A DNA stretch of 64,000 nucleotides from assembly GCF_016757965.1 (NCBI RefSeq), contig NZ_JAEKIW010000002.1, positions 124,001 through 188,000 on the forward strand, in the 5' to 3' direction. Positions 16,592 through 24,111 of the stretch are shown here, in pieces. The position numbers and the translations under genes are program-made. Each line of letters begins with the position of its first letter. Within the stretch, counting starts at the first letter, position 1. A model generated the notes under the pieces. The model was given only the letters and a program-made list of their open reading frames with translations. It did no database searches and was not told the DNA's origin. The stretch comes from Archaeoglobus neptunius (GTDB lineage: Archaea; Halobacteriota; Archaeoglobi; Archaeoglobales; Archaeoglobaceae).

Positions 16592-17500
16592 CTCTTCAAG
16601 CTCTTTTTTACTAAATTTTTGTTCAGGATATAACTCGTAGTTTTCAAACGATTTCAAAATCAGATTGCTCTCAAAGCCCGTCACATCTGCCAGAATTTTT
16701 GCTTCCCTCCTGCCAGCCCTCGCCCTGTCGAACTCACGAAGAAAGGTCTCTTCAATGTCAGGGTTAACTTCGAGAAAGCTGTTGTTGAAAGCCAGAGTGC
16801 AGCAGAGGTAGTCACCAAGGACGTCACAGAATCTCTCTTTTCTGAGATTTTCGAGCATCGTGAAGTAGGGTTCCCAGATGGCAATTGCCCTCAGCTCAGG
16901 TAGGGAGTTTATCATACTCTCCGGAGACCTGAAATACCTTATTTTTCCGTCAATACCGTGCATATCCATATATTTTCTCAGATTACGCTCCATTGTGGAG
17001 AACTCGGAGCAACCCCACCACTGTGAGTCCGTTCTGGAGAAAACAAGTCCGCTGCCGTTAAGCGCCACCTTCCGCACTATTGTTACTGTTTTCATCAGTA
17101 CCCCAAAAAAAGCCTGTGTTATGAATGGCGAGGCGGCAGCATCGACGTATCCGTGAACCAAATCTTTTGTGAGTTCAATGCTGCTGTCGTAAACTCTAAT
17201 AAAGGCGTTTAGACTCTCAGCAGCGGCAACTACTTTCGGATACTCACTGGCTCGCAGAATTCCGATTCTCAACACGCCTTCAACGGGTTCGGGGGAGTAT
17301 CTGGTAAGCCAGACCCTGTACGATTTGCCTGATATTTTCTTTCTCACAACCTCTTTTTCGTACTCAAGTGTGGTGAGGATCTCTGAAACCGTAGATTTCG
17401 AGAGGTTCAGCCTGTTGTGAATTTCACTCTGCAGAATTCCGTCTTCCCTCACAGATTCGAGCAGTCGCCTTATCCTCTGTTCAGCGTCCACACTTATCAT
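16550..17500 (-). CDS. Transcriptional regulator, winged HTH + binding-protein-like domain
   Basis: About 316 residues. The N-terminal ~65 residues are a winged helix-turn-helix (GILQSEIHNRLNLSKSTVSEILTTLE). The rest resembles a periplasmic-binding-protein fold of the NMT1/TauA kind (VLRIGILRASEYPKVV; AIAIWEPYFTML), which would serve as an effector sensor. The ligand is unknown. ATG 17500 is chosen since it precedes the HTH directly; the longer form to 17542 runs into the divergent promoter region. It is divergent from an RHH protein gene and may control it. Confidence 0.78.
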   Translation of the reverse strand: MISVDAEQRIRRLLESVREDGILQSEIHNRLNLSKSTVSEILTTLEYEKEVVRKKISGKSYRVWLTRYSPEPVEGVLRIGILRASEYPKVVAAAESLNAFIRVYDSSIELTKDLVHGYVDAAASPFITQAFFGVLMKTVTIVRKVALNGSGLVFSRTDSQWWGCSEFSTMERNLRKYMDMHGIDGKIRYFRSPESMINSLPELRAIAIWEPYFTMLENLRKERFCDVLGDYLCCTLAFNNSFLEVNPDIEETFLREFDRARAGRREAKILADVTGFESNLILKSFENYELYPEQKFSKKELEELRLGGIEGIIRLD

Positions 17501-17576
17501 CTGAATTATTGTTTTAAAACATTTTATGCCTTTGAAACGCAATTTTTTAAAAATTTTAAGTGAAAGTTATTGTAAA

Positions 17577-18125
17577 ATGAAGAGGCACATTCACACAACC
17601 CTGAACCCCGGAGTTCACAGCATGCTTGTTAGGGCAGCGAGAGAAAGGGGTAAGAATTTGAATGAAATAATTGAGGAGGCAATCGAATTCTATCTGGGGA
17701 GCAATTCGAAGAATCCAGATGAGATAGAGATGTTACGTTCGGAGGTTTTCAAGGTCATGGATCTCTGTGTAATAAGCAAGGAGCAGCTTCGAGCAATTGT
17801 TGAGGAGGGAATGGAGTCCTCAATTCGCAATAATGCCAATGAGCTGGCCGTTGAGTGGATCACTTCCAAACCGCTTGATAGGGTAACTCTTGAGGAGGCG
17901 ATTGAAGCGATCAGGAAGATCTGGCTTGTTTGTGACAGAGCAAGGGAGGTGGAGGTTGTTGAAGATGAAGGCGGCATTTCAATATTCTTTTTCTCAAAGA
18001 TGGCAAGTCTGAAGGTAGATGAGATGTGGGGAAGACAGTTAAAGCACTTTTTCGAGAAACGATATGGTATGGATGTTCTGCTTGAATTAAGGTCTCAGGG
18101 CTTCGTTCTTAAAATTCTCAAATGA
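17577..18125 (+). CDS. Ribbon-helix-helix domain protein
   Basis: About 182 residues. The first 45 residues look like an RHH DNA-binding fold (HIHTTLNPGVHSMLVRAARE, then LNEIIEEAIEFYLG). The remaining part is acidic, mainly helical and not recognised. It may be a transcription factor sensing through its C-terminal domain. ATG 17577 is used because the upstream codons to 17526 lie in AT-rich promoter-like DNA. It is similar in layout to the RHH protein at 52706. Confidence 0.7.
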   Translation: MKRHIHTTLNPGVHSMLVRAARERGKNLNEIIEEAIEFYLGSNSKNPDEIEMLRSEVFKVMDLCVISKEQLRAIVEEGMESSIRNNANELAVEWITSKPLDRVTLEEAIEAIRKIWLVCDRAREVEVVEDEGGISIFFFSKMASLKVDEMWGRQLKHFFEKRYGMDVLLELRSQGFVLKILK

Positions 18126-18189
18126 TGTTCATACTCTGTTCACAGAAAGCCGGTCAAGAGTAAAATAAATGTTCATGATTAAAAATTTT

Positions 18190-19050
18190 ATGCGTTATGA
18201 AAATATAGTGGTAAAAAGGCAGGACAGGATTTTGACCATTGCAATAAACCGTCCTGATGTGCTGAACTGCATCGATCCAGAGACAAACTTTGAGCTTGCA
18301 GATGCATGGAGAATGTTCAGGGATAACGATGATCTGTGGGTTGCGATAATTACAGGGATGGGGGACAGGGCATTTTGTACGGGAGCAGATCTGAAGGCGT
18401 GGCACAGGTTCATTCTGGAACAGAAAACAAGTTTTCCGAGAACTTCGGCTTACGCAGGTCCCGGGTTTGGCGGCATCACGAGAGGTATTGAGGTCTTCAA
18501 ACCCGTAATAGCTGCGATAAATGGTCTGTGCTATGCAGGGGGACTTGAAATAGCGCTGGCCGCTGACATAAGAGTGTGTTCGGAAGACGCAAGGTTTGGA
18601 GTTCTCAATCGCAGGTGGAATGTTGGCTTGGGAGACGGCGGCACGCAGAGGTTGTGGAGGATCGTGGGTCTCGGAAGGGCAATGGAGCTGATTTTAACAG
18701 GTAGGGAGATTGATGCAGAGGAAGCTTACAGAATAGGTCTTGTTAACGAGATTGTTCCGAAAGACAAAGTGCTGAAACGTGCAGTGGAGATTGCAGAAAG
18801 GATATGCTCGTTTCCTCAGGGGTCGGTGAGAACTGACAAAGAGGCCCTCATTCGGGGGATAGGCAGACCGCTTGAGGATGGATTGAGGATTGAAAGTATG
18901 CTTTTCTGGAATCTTTTGCTTAACAGAGATTTTTACGAAGGTCCGGCGGCCTTCAGAGATAAACGGGATCCGGAATACACAAACGAGCAGGAAAGGATAA
19001 TGGATGTTTTAAATCCCGATCTGGTTGGGAGGTGGATAAAGGATGAGTGA
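18190..19050 (+). CDS. Enoyl-CoA hydratase/isomerase family protein
   Basis: About 286 residues, a crotonase fold: ITGMGDRAFCTGADLK (oxyanion hole) and AAINGLCYAGGLEIALAADIRV (second oxyanion hole and CoA pocket), then LILTGREIDAEEAYRIGLVNEIVP. The usual catalytic Glu pair is not complete (GDGGTQRLWRIVGLGRAMEL), as in many subfamilies. ATG 18190 is placed ~26 bases after a TAAAATAAA box, so a leaderless start is likely; ATG 18169 is the alternative. It overlaps the CoA-transferase-like alpha gene by eight bases. Confidence 0.9.
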   Translation: MRYENIVVKRQDRILTIAINRPDVLNCIDPETNFELADAWRMFRDNDDLWVAIITGMGDRAFCTGADLKAWHRFILEQKTSFPRTSAYAGPGFGGITRGIEVFKPVIAAINGLCYAGGLEIALAADIRVCSEDARFGVLNRRWNVGLGDGGTQRLWRIVGLGRAMELILTGREIDAEEAYRIGLVNEIVPKDKVLKRAVEIAERICSFPQGSVRTDKEALIRGIGRPLEDGLRIESMLFWNLLLNRDFYEGPAAFRDKRDPEYTNEQERIMDVLNPDLVGRWIKDE

Positions 19051-20011
19051 TAAAATTGTTACGCTTGAAGAGGCTGTAAAGGAGATCAATAATGGAGACA
19101 TCGTTGCTTTTGGAGGAGTTCTGGACTCAAGGTTTCCAATGGCAGCCGTTTATGAAATAATGAGGCAGGAGAAAAAGAATTTGGTCACCCTTTCGATAAT
19201 GTCTCTCCACGATCCTGCGGTGGGGGCAGGATGCATCAGGGGATTCATCGGTTGTTACAACTACCTCGGGGCGTTCGGAAAGGCTCCGTGCATCGAGAGG
19301 GAGTATAACAGGGGAAACCTGGTTATCGAAGATCTCGGCCACAACGACTCCCTTCTGATTCTCATGGCCCCGGCATTTGGTCTGAGCTTTGTGGCGTCAG
19401 ACTACACCAGGGGGTCGGACATTCTCAACCCGAAGTACTCAGGGCTCGATAAGATCAGGGAATTCGTGAGAAACAAGGAGAAGATACCGGAAAAGAAGTA
19501 CGTTCTGGCGGAGGACCCCTTTACACGTGAGAGAGTGCATAGAGTGCTTTTGCCCGGTATAAAGCCTGATGTGGCGATAATCCATGTTCAGCAGGTTGGA
19601 ATGGAGGGTACGTGCAGAGTATTCGGTGTGGAGGGTGTGGATCAGTTTGCAGCGTTTGCAGCGGATAAGGTAATTGTTACAGCCGAAGAAATAGTTCCGG
19701 AGGAGTATCTTAGGGAAGATCCAAACAGGAACATGTTGCCATCAACGGTTGTCGACAGAATAGTCCCGCTTCCGTGGGGTGCACATCCCACTGTCGTGTC
19801 CCACTACTACGAGCTTGATGCGGAATTTATAATGGAGTATGCTATGGCCGCTCGGACGGAGGAAGGGTTCAGAAAATGGGCTGAGGAGTGGGTGTACGGT
19901 GTGGATGATCACTTTCAGTACCTCAGGAAACTTGGGGTTGACAGGCTGCAGAGTTTGAGGACAGTAAAAGGTCTGGGCTTCAGGCCCAGAGCCTGGCCAA
20001 AATGGGGGTGA
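19043..20011 (+). CDS. CoA-transferase family I, alpha-type subunit (IpdA-like)
   Basis: 322 residues. It has the CoA-transferase alpha fold (IVTLEEAVKEINNGDIVAFGG, PDVAIIHVQQVGMEGTCRVFG, ADKVIVTAEEIV). The C-terminal region with AARTEEGFRKWAEEWVYG resembles IpdA of the mycobacterial steroid-ring hydrolase IpdAB, as well as glutaconate CoA-transferase A. It forms a pair with the next gene. Whether it transfers CoA or hydrolyses a ring cannot be told by eye. Confidence 0.87.
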   Translation: MSDKIVTLEEAVKEINNGDIVAFGGVLDSRFPMAAVYEIMRQEKKNLVTLSIMSLHDPAVGAGCIRGFIGCYNYLGAFGKAPCIEREYNRGNLVIEDLGHNDSLLILMAPAFGLSFVASDYTRGSDILNPKYSGLDKIREFVRNKEKIPEKKYVLAEDPFTRERVHRVLLPGIKPDVAIIHVQQVGMEGTCRVFGVEGVDQFAAFAADKVIVTAEEIVPEEYLREDPNRNMLPSTVVDRIVPLPWGAHPTVVSHYYELDAEFIMEYAMAARTEEGFRKWAEEWVYGVDDHFQYLRKLGVDRLQSLRTVKGLGFRPRAWPKWG

Positions 20012-20016
20012 TCGGG

Positions 20017-20790
20017 ATGGAGTGCACCCGGCTTGAGATGGCAGTAATTTTTGCGGCAAGGGAGCTTGCTGAACATAACGGCAAGAACCTTATTGCGGGT
20101 ATAGGTCTGCCTGTCCTCGTTACGAAGCTTGCAAAGGAGATGTATGCTCCGGATCTTACCATAAACATTGAAAGTGGGTCATTTGATGTTACCATACCGG
20201 AGGTACCGATATCCCTTTTTGGCCCACGAATAAGCTACCGATGCTCCGCGCAGCTCAGCAACCTGCACTCGCTGGCCGGGACAGGGAGGGGAGACTACGA
20301 TATAGGGTTTATTGGAGGGGCACAGGTTGACAAGTACGGCAACGTCAACTCGACAGTGGTTGGTGAATATCTCGGTGAACACAAAAGGCTGGCAGGAAGT
20401 GGCGGAGCTGTTGACATAGGCTGTTTCACGAACACGATCATAATTATTCCCCACGATAGAAGAAAACTCGTTGAGATGGTGGACTACATAACGACTCCCG
20501 GATGGATGGTGAGAAAACCGTTTTCGGATGAGCTGATAAGGAGGGAGGAACTGGGACTGCCCGGAGGTCCGATGATGATCGTTACGAACCTCTGCATAAT
20601 GAAGTTCGACAAAATGACAAAGGAGGCCTACGTCGAAAAGATCTATCCCGGTGTATCAAAGGAAGAAATCATACAGAAAACCGGATTTGATGTGGATATG
20701 TCGAGAGCCAAGATCGGTGAGGAAATAAAAGAGGAGGAGATAGCAGCCCTGAGAAAGATAGATCCGTTCAACGTCTACAGAACTCGTTAA
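20017..20790 (+). CDS. CoA-transferase family I, beta-type subunit (IpdB-like)
   Basis: 257 residues. GFIGGAQVDKYGNVNST and GSGGAVDIG are the beta-subunit landmarks of glutaconate CoA-transferase/IpdB, and LCIMKFDK and VYPGV-like segments follow. ATG 20017 is preferred because GGTGATC (20007-20013), a near-complete anti-16S match, lies just upstream; GTG 20008 and ATG 20002 are alternatives. The gene order hydratase, alpha, beta copies echA20-ipdA-ipdB. A T8 tract follows the stop. Confidence 0.87.
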   Translation: MECTRLEMAVIFAARELAEHNGKNLIAGIGLPVLVTKLAKEMYAPDLTINIESGSFDVTIPEVPISLFGPRISYRCSAQLSNLHSLAGTGRGDYDIGFIGGAQVDKYGNVNSTVVGEYLGEHKRLAGSGGAVDIGCFTNTIIIIPHDRRKLVEMVDYITTPGWMVRKPFSDELIRREELGLPGGPMMIVTNLCIMKFDKMTKEAYVEKIYPGVSKEEIIQKTGFDVDMSRAKIGEEIKEEEIAALRKIDPFNVYRTR

Positions 20791-20791
20791 A

Positions 20792-20799
20792 TTTTTTTT
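20792..20799 (+). terminator. T8 tract after the CoA-transferase operon
   Basis: Eight T residues start two bases after the stop codon at 20788-20790, the usual form of an archaeal oligo-T terminator. Confidence 0.55.
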
Positions 20800-20940
20800 A
20801 ACCAACTATGCAGAGAAGCATCGATGGACTGCAATTTCGGATCGTAAGCTTGGCCAGTCTGGGTCATGGGTTCACAAAATTGATATTTTCGATAAAGCCA
20901 ACAGCAAGGTTTAAGTACAAACTTGCAGTAATTCTACCAG

Positions 20941-21012
20941 GCCAGGGTGGCAGAGGGGCTATGCGGCGGACTGCAGATCCGCTTTACCCCGGTTCGAATC
21001 CGGGCCCTGGCT
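20941..21012 (+). tRNA. tRNA-Cys (GCA)
   Basis: The cloverleaf is complete: acceptor GCCAGGG/CCCTGGC, anticodon stem GCGGA/TCCGC around loop CTGCAGA with anticodon GCA, T-stem CCCGG/CCGGG with TTCGAAT. The discriminator is U (21012). CCA is not encoded and there is no intron. A TATA-like TTTAAGTA lies ~25-30 bases upstream. The 150 bases before it contain no supportable gene. Confidence 0.96.
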
Positions 21013-21264
21013 CTCCATGAACCTCCCACTGCAATAAGTCCCGTCCCGCTCCAGGTCGTGGAAAAAGGACTCTGGGTCTTCCGCACATGGCGGTTACAGT
21101 TCTGTTGTTGGGATCGGCATTTTTGAGGTTGGACAAAGGATCCTCGGATCTTGATTCTGGTATAGGCAGGGTCACTGCTTTCTCATTCAATCTCAGTGGA
21201 TTGTATTTTTAGAATCTGTTCTCTGATGGTTGTCTTCAACACCTGAAATTTATGGAATAAGGGA
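21013..21264. other. 252-base gap between two tRNA genes, no gene seen
   Basis: Neither strand holds a supportable gene. A 68-codon minus-strand frame (20984-21190) runs back into the tRNA-Cys T-arm and has no promoter or ribosome site. The composition is closer to coding or RNA DNA than to AT-rich spacer, so a decayed gene is possible. Confidence 0.5.
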
Positions 21265-21337
21265 TGCGCCGACCGGGATTTGAACCCGGGGCGGGGGCGT
21301 GGCAGGCCCCAGTGTTTCCAGGCTACACCATCGGCGC
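21265..21337 (-). tRNA. tRNA-Gly (GCC)
   Basis: On the minus strand: acceptor GCGCCGA/TCGGCGC, anticodon stem GGGGC/GCCCC around loop CTGCCAC with anticodon GCC, T-loop TTCAAAT within CCGGG/CCCGG. CCA is not encoded. A TATA-like CTTATTAAG at ~21362-21370 lies about 28 bases upstream of the mature 5' end. Confidence 0.96.
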
Positions 21338-21396
21338 TTGATTTAAGTTTGTAGCGGGTTGCTTAATAAGACTTTCGTCTTGAGTTCTTAATAAAA

Positions 21397-21558
21397 TTAA
21401 TAATAGAGCACCTTAACGGCAATTGATTCCTCTTCTTTCCTTCTGAAAAGCTCGCACGAATGTGGTGCAGGCGTGGTTGCACTTTTTGCATTGCAGTATC
21501 CAATACCATCGGGAAAGGAAAAGTCTCTGAGCCAGAATCTACACATTCTGCATTCCAT
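21397..21558 (-). CDS. Small Cys-motif protein, 53 residues
   Basis: An intact frame from ATG 21558 to TAA 21399-21397. It begins MECRMCRFWLRDFSF and has C3, C6, C22 and C35 plus H33, a plausible zinc or Fe-S site (C-x2-C-x15-C-x12-C). GGTGA at 21564-21568 is well spaced from the ATG, and a TATA-like TTTAAA lies at ~21591-21602. The combination of ribosome site, promoter and Cys spacing supports a real gene. The function is unknown; it may be a rubredoxin-like or zinc-knuckle protein. Confidence 0.72.
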   Translation of the reverse strand: MECRMCRFWLRDFSFPDGIGYCNAKSATTPAPHSCELFRRKEEESIAVKVLYY

Positions 21559-21653
21559 GGTATTTCACCAGAATAATTTCAGTTTTGAAAGTATTTAAAT
21601 TTTTCCTTTTTTATCTAACTATCTAATAATTATGATATGAGTGATTATAATAA

Positions 21654-22817
21654 TCACACACTGGAAACAATTTTGATAACATCGTTGTTTTTCAGCTCGT
21701 AATCCTCTGCAACTCTCATTTTGGTTCTTGCGTCCAGAGCGTAAATGAAATGCTTTCCTATATCTGTGTGTACTTTGTAGGCCAGTTCTCTCGCAGTGGT
21801 ACCTTTCTTTACAAGCAGGGCATCAGGCAAGACGTTTCCCCTGCTGTCCGTAAACCTGTTCTCATCCTCAACCGGATAGACAACGATGTAGCCAAGAAGG
21901 TCGAAAACGACTTTATTTATGGTCTCCTGCACTCCGGTACTTCCGAATTCACGTAGGAACTCTCTTATTTTCTCAAGAGCTCTCATCTGTTTCTCATTCA
22001 GCTCTTTGATGATTTCGAAATCACTGTCACCGGGCAGATATTTTATGTATCCGTTCTTGGCTGCGGTTCTCAAAACCATCTCATAGGCCGCTGAGGTTGG
22101 AATAACAATTTCCTGAATGTTCAGCAAACTCCTCATCAGGTCTTCTGGAGCCTTATCTGCCTTGTTTGCTGCTATCACCATCCTCATCCTTCTTTTTCTC
22201 AGTTCCCGTGCGAATTCCATCAGACCATTCTCATCCAAAGTCGAAACATCGCCAAAGCCCTTAATGGCATCTCTGACCATCCATTCCTCAAATCCGAGTC
22301 CTGCAAGCTGTTCAGTAAGAAATTTGGATGCATCTTTTTTCTCTGCCTTCATTTTTCGTGTAATCTTGTCCCAGTTCCTCTTGAGAATGCCGTAAAGCCA
22401 CATGTCTATCTCATGGTAGAGAAATTTCACGTCATCTCTCGGATCCCTCTCGCCAACTCCTATCTCGTTTCCCTCTTCATCCGTGGAGCCAGAAGCGTCA
22501 ACAACGTGAATGATAGCTTCGCTCTGTCTCAGATTGTCAAGAAACTCGTTACCAAGTCCCCTACCCTTGTGGGCGTCTGGGACCAGGCCTGCGACATCTA
22601 TCAGCTTTACCGGAATGAATCTCCACCCGTCAATACACTCGTTGCACTTCACTCCAAGCTCTTGGCAGATGCACCTCACCCTCACATGGCCGACACCGAT
22701 GTTGGGCTTGATCGTGGTGAATGGGTAGTTTGCTATTTCAGCATCTGCAAGAGTGGCAGCTTTGAAAAAAGTTGATTTTCCGGCGTTGGGCTTTCCAGCG
22801 ATTCCTATCTCAATCAC
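21654..22817 (-). CDS. ychF: OBG/YchF-type GTPase with TGS domain
   Basis: 387 residues. G1 GKPNAGKST, G2-region NYPFTTIKPN, G3 DVAGLVPDAHKGRGLGN and G4 NKADKAP are all present; the C-terminal TGS domain begins around DRFTDSRGNVLPDALLV-like residues (~315). It is the archaeal member of the YchF/OLA1 group, thought to act on the ribosome or in stress response. The start is GTG 22817, overlapping the end of the DUF2095 gene, with a GGAGG site just upstream. Confidence 0.93.
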   Translation of the reverse strand: MIEIGIAGKPNAGKSTFFKAATLADAEIANYPFTTIKPNIGVGHVRVRCICQELGVKCNECIDGWRFIPVKLIDVAGLVPDAHKGRGLGNEFLDNLRQSEAIIHVVDASGSTDEEGNEIGVGERDPRDDVKFLYHEIDMWLYGILKRNWDKITRKMKAEKKDASKFLTEQLAGLGFEEWMVRDAIKGFGDVSTLDENGLMEFARELRKRRMRMVIAANKADKAPEDLMRSLLNIQEIVIPTSAAYEMVLRTAAKNGYIKYLPGDSDFEIIKELNEKQMRALEKIREFLREFGSTGVQETINKVVFDLLGYIVVYPVEDENRFTDSRGNVLPDALLVKKGTTARELAYKVHTDIGKHFIYALDARTKMRVAEDYELKNNDVIKIVSSV

Positions 22818-23073
22818 CTAAACCCCTCCTGGTGTATTCTCCCCTTTCTCTGGTTCCTATCAGGCTTTTAAGAAGTGATGGGTTACTCCTCAAAAAATTC
22901 GCATACTCTCTGCTGATCTCACCCTTACGTTCAAAAAAATCGATTACCTCCACCGCTTCATCAACAGTCTTGCATACCTCAAGGTGATCCACGACTGTTG
23001 GCATGGTTCTGCCCTCGATCTCGTGAAACAGATCAGGAAACATCTTTTTGAACTTCTCCTTTTTCCACTCCAT
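22810..23073 (-). CDS. DUF2095-like conserved archaeal protein
   Basis: 87 residues, basic at both ends, helical. FKKMFPDLFHEI and VVDHLEVCKTVDEAVEVIDFFERKGEIS resemble the small archaeal DUF2095 family, of unknown function. The start is uncertain: ATG 23073 (MEWKKEKF) follows purine-rich DNA, ATG 23106 would extend it further into the preceding gene. It overlaps the 3' end of the bactofilin-like gene in another frame and overlaps ychF by eight bases. Confidence 0.72.
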   Translation of the reverse strand: MEWKKEKFKKMFPDLFHEIEGRTMPTVVDHLEVCKTVDEAVEVIDFFERKGEISREYANFLRSNPSLLKSLIGTRERGEYTRRGLGD

Positions 23074-24010
23074 CTTCCTCTTCCTCTTTTGCTCCGCTCT
23101 CATCAATCACCGGTTCTTCACTTCCTTCGGTAGTGTTCTCACTCTCCCCGAGTTCGGTGTTTTCTCCAGCTCTTTCCTCGACGTCTTCAGTTTCGGAAGC
23201 CTCCTCATCCATTCCGGGCAATTCAACCCTTTCTTTAATCCACACTCCTTCTCTACCGACTATTCCTCCCTCCACGCTGCATCCATCTTCCATATAGACT
23301 TTATCGGCCCTTATATGGCCAAATACTTCTGTTGAGTTCACCAGGTAAACGACTTTACCCTCTATAGCACCATGAACCCTGCATTTATCGACAATGATTT
23401 CTCTCCCTCTCAGGCTGCCAAAAATCTCACTCTCGCTCACGTACACATCCCTTGCCCTCACGTTCCCGAGAACTCTGCTTCCGATGATTTCTGCATTCTT
23501 TCTGGTAACAATTCTGTCAATGCTTACCTGGGAGTTCTCCGGGATGACAAGGGGCGAGTCGAATTCTTCAACCTCTTCAAGAAGCTTTTCCGCCTCCTCA
23601 AGCCGTCCAAGCCTTAGCAGAATCATCAGATACAGGAATATGAAAAACAGTGCTGGTGTGGGGTCCTGAATTGTTATCAGCCCCTTGGCCTCAAAACCGT
23701 TTTTAATTCTCACATTTCTGCCTATCTCCAGATCGCCATAAACTGTGAGTTTTCCACCAATGGAGGCGAACTCACCTATGTACGCATCGTTCTTTGAAGT
23801 TACGTCTCCACTTACACTGCACCAGGCGTCCAGTCTTATCTCTTCGCCCAGAAGGTCACCATCTATGGAGGCCCTTTCACCCACCAGTATTTTCTTGGCT
23901 ATTACCCCGTAGCTGAGTTTGGAGTTCGGTCCGATTATCACATCACCGCTTGCTACTATATTCCTCTCTTCAAATCTTGTGTTGGAGGGAATCACGAGTT
24001 TTTCCAGCAT
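23033..24010 (-). CDS. Bactofilin-like polymer-forming protein
   Basis: 325 residues. Short repeated strands with Gly and turn residues (GDVIIGPNSKLSYGVIAKKILVG; DGDLLGEEIRLDAWCSVSGDV; VYGDLEIGRNVRIKNG) form a right-handed beta-helix like bactofilins (COG1664). They occur in two blocks (~1-110 and ~150-265), split by a hydrophobic helix (ALFFIFLYLMILLRLG, ~120-135). The last ~55 residues are a very acidic Glu-rich tail. It is probably a scaffold or membrane-associated filament; the role is unknown. The tail overlaps the next gene. Confidence 0.78.
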   Translation of the reverse strand: MLEKLVIPSNTRFEERNIVASGDVIIGPNSKLSYGVIAKKILVGERASIDGDLLGEEIRLDAWCSVSGDVTSKNDAYIGEFASIGGKLTVYGDLEIGRNVRIKNGFEAKGLITIQDPTPALFFIFLYLMILLRLGRLEEAEKLLEEVEEFDSPLVIPENSQVSIDRIVTRKNAEIIGSRVLGNVRARDVYVSESEIFGSLRGREIIVDKCRVHGAIEGKVVYLVNSTEVFGHIRADKVYMEDGCSVEGGIVGREGVWIKERVELPGMDEEASETEDVEERAGENTELGESENTTEGSEEPVIDESGAKEEEEDGVEKGEVQKDVS

Positions 24011-24111
24011 CTATTCCCTTTTGAATTTCTAACTTTTAAAGCTTTGCCAACCTCGCACTCTGACGTGTGGGTCTGCATGACAGGAGGAGTTAAATACACC
24101 CGGTATAACTC

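Noticed and set aside
20808-21020. 70-codon ORF spanning the tRNA-Cys gene
   Set aside because: It reads through a certain tRNA gene and has no ribosome site.
21643-21657. Palindrome TGATTAT-A-ATAATCA at the ychF stop
   Set aside because: It overlaps the stop codon in very AT-rich DNA, where such short palindromes are expected by chance.
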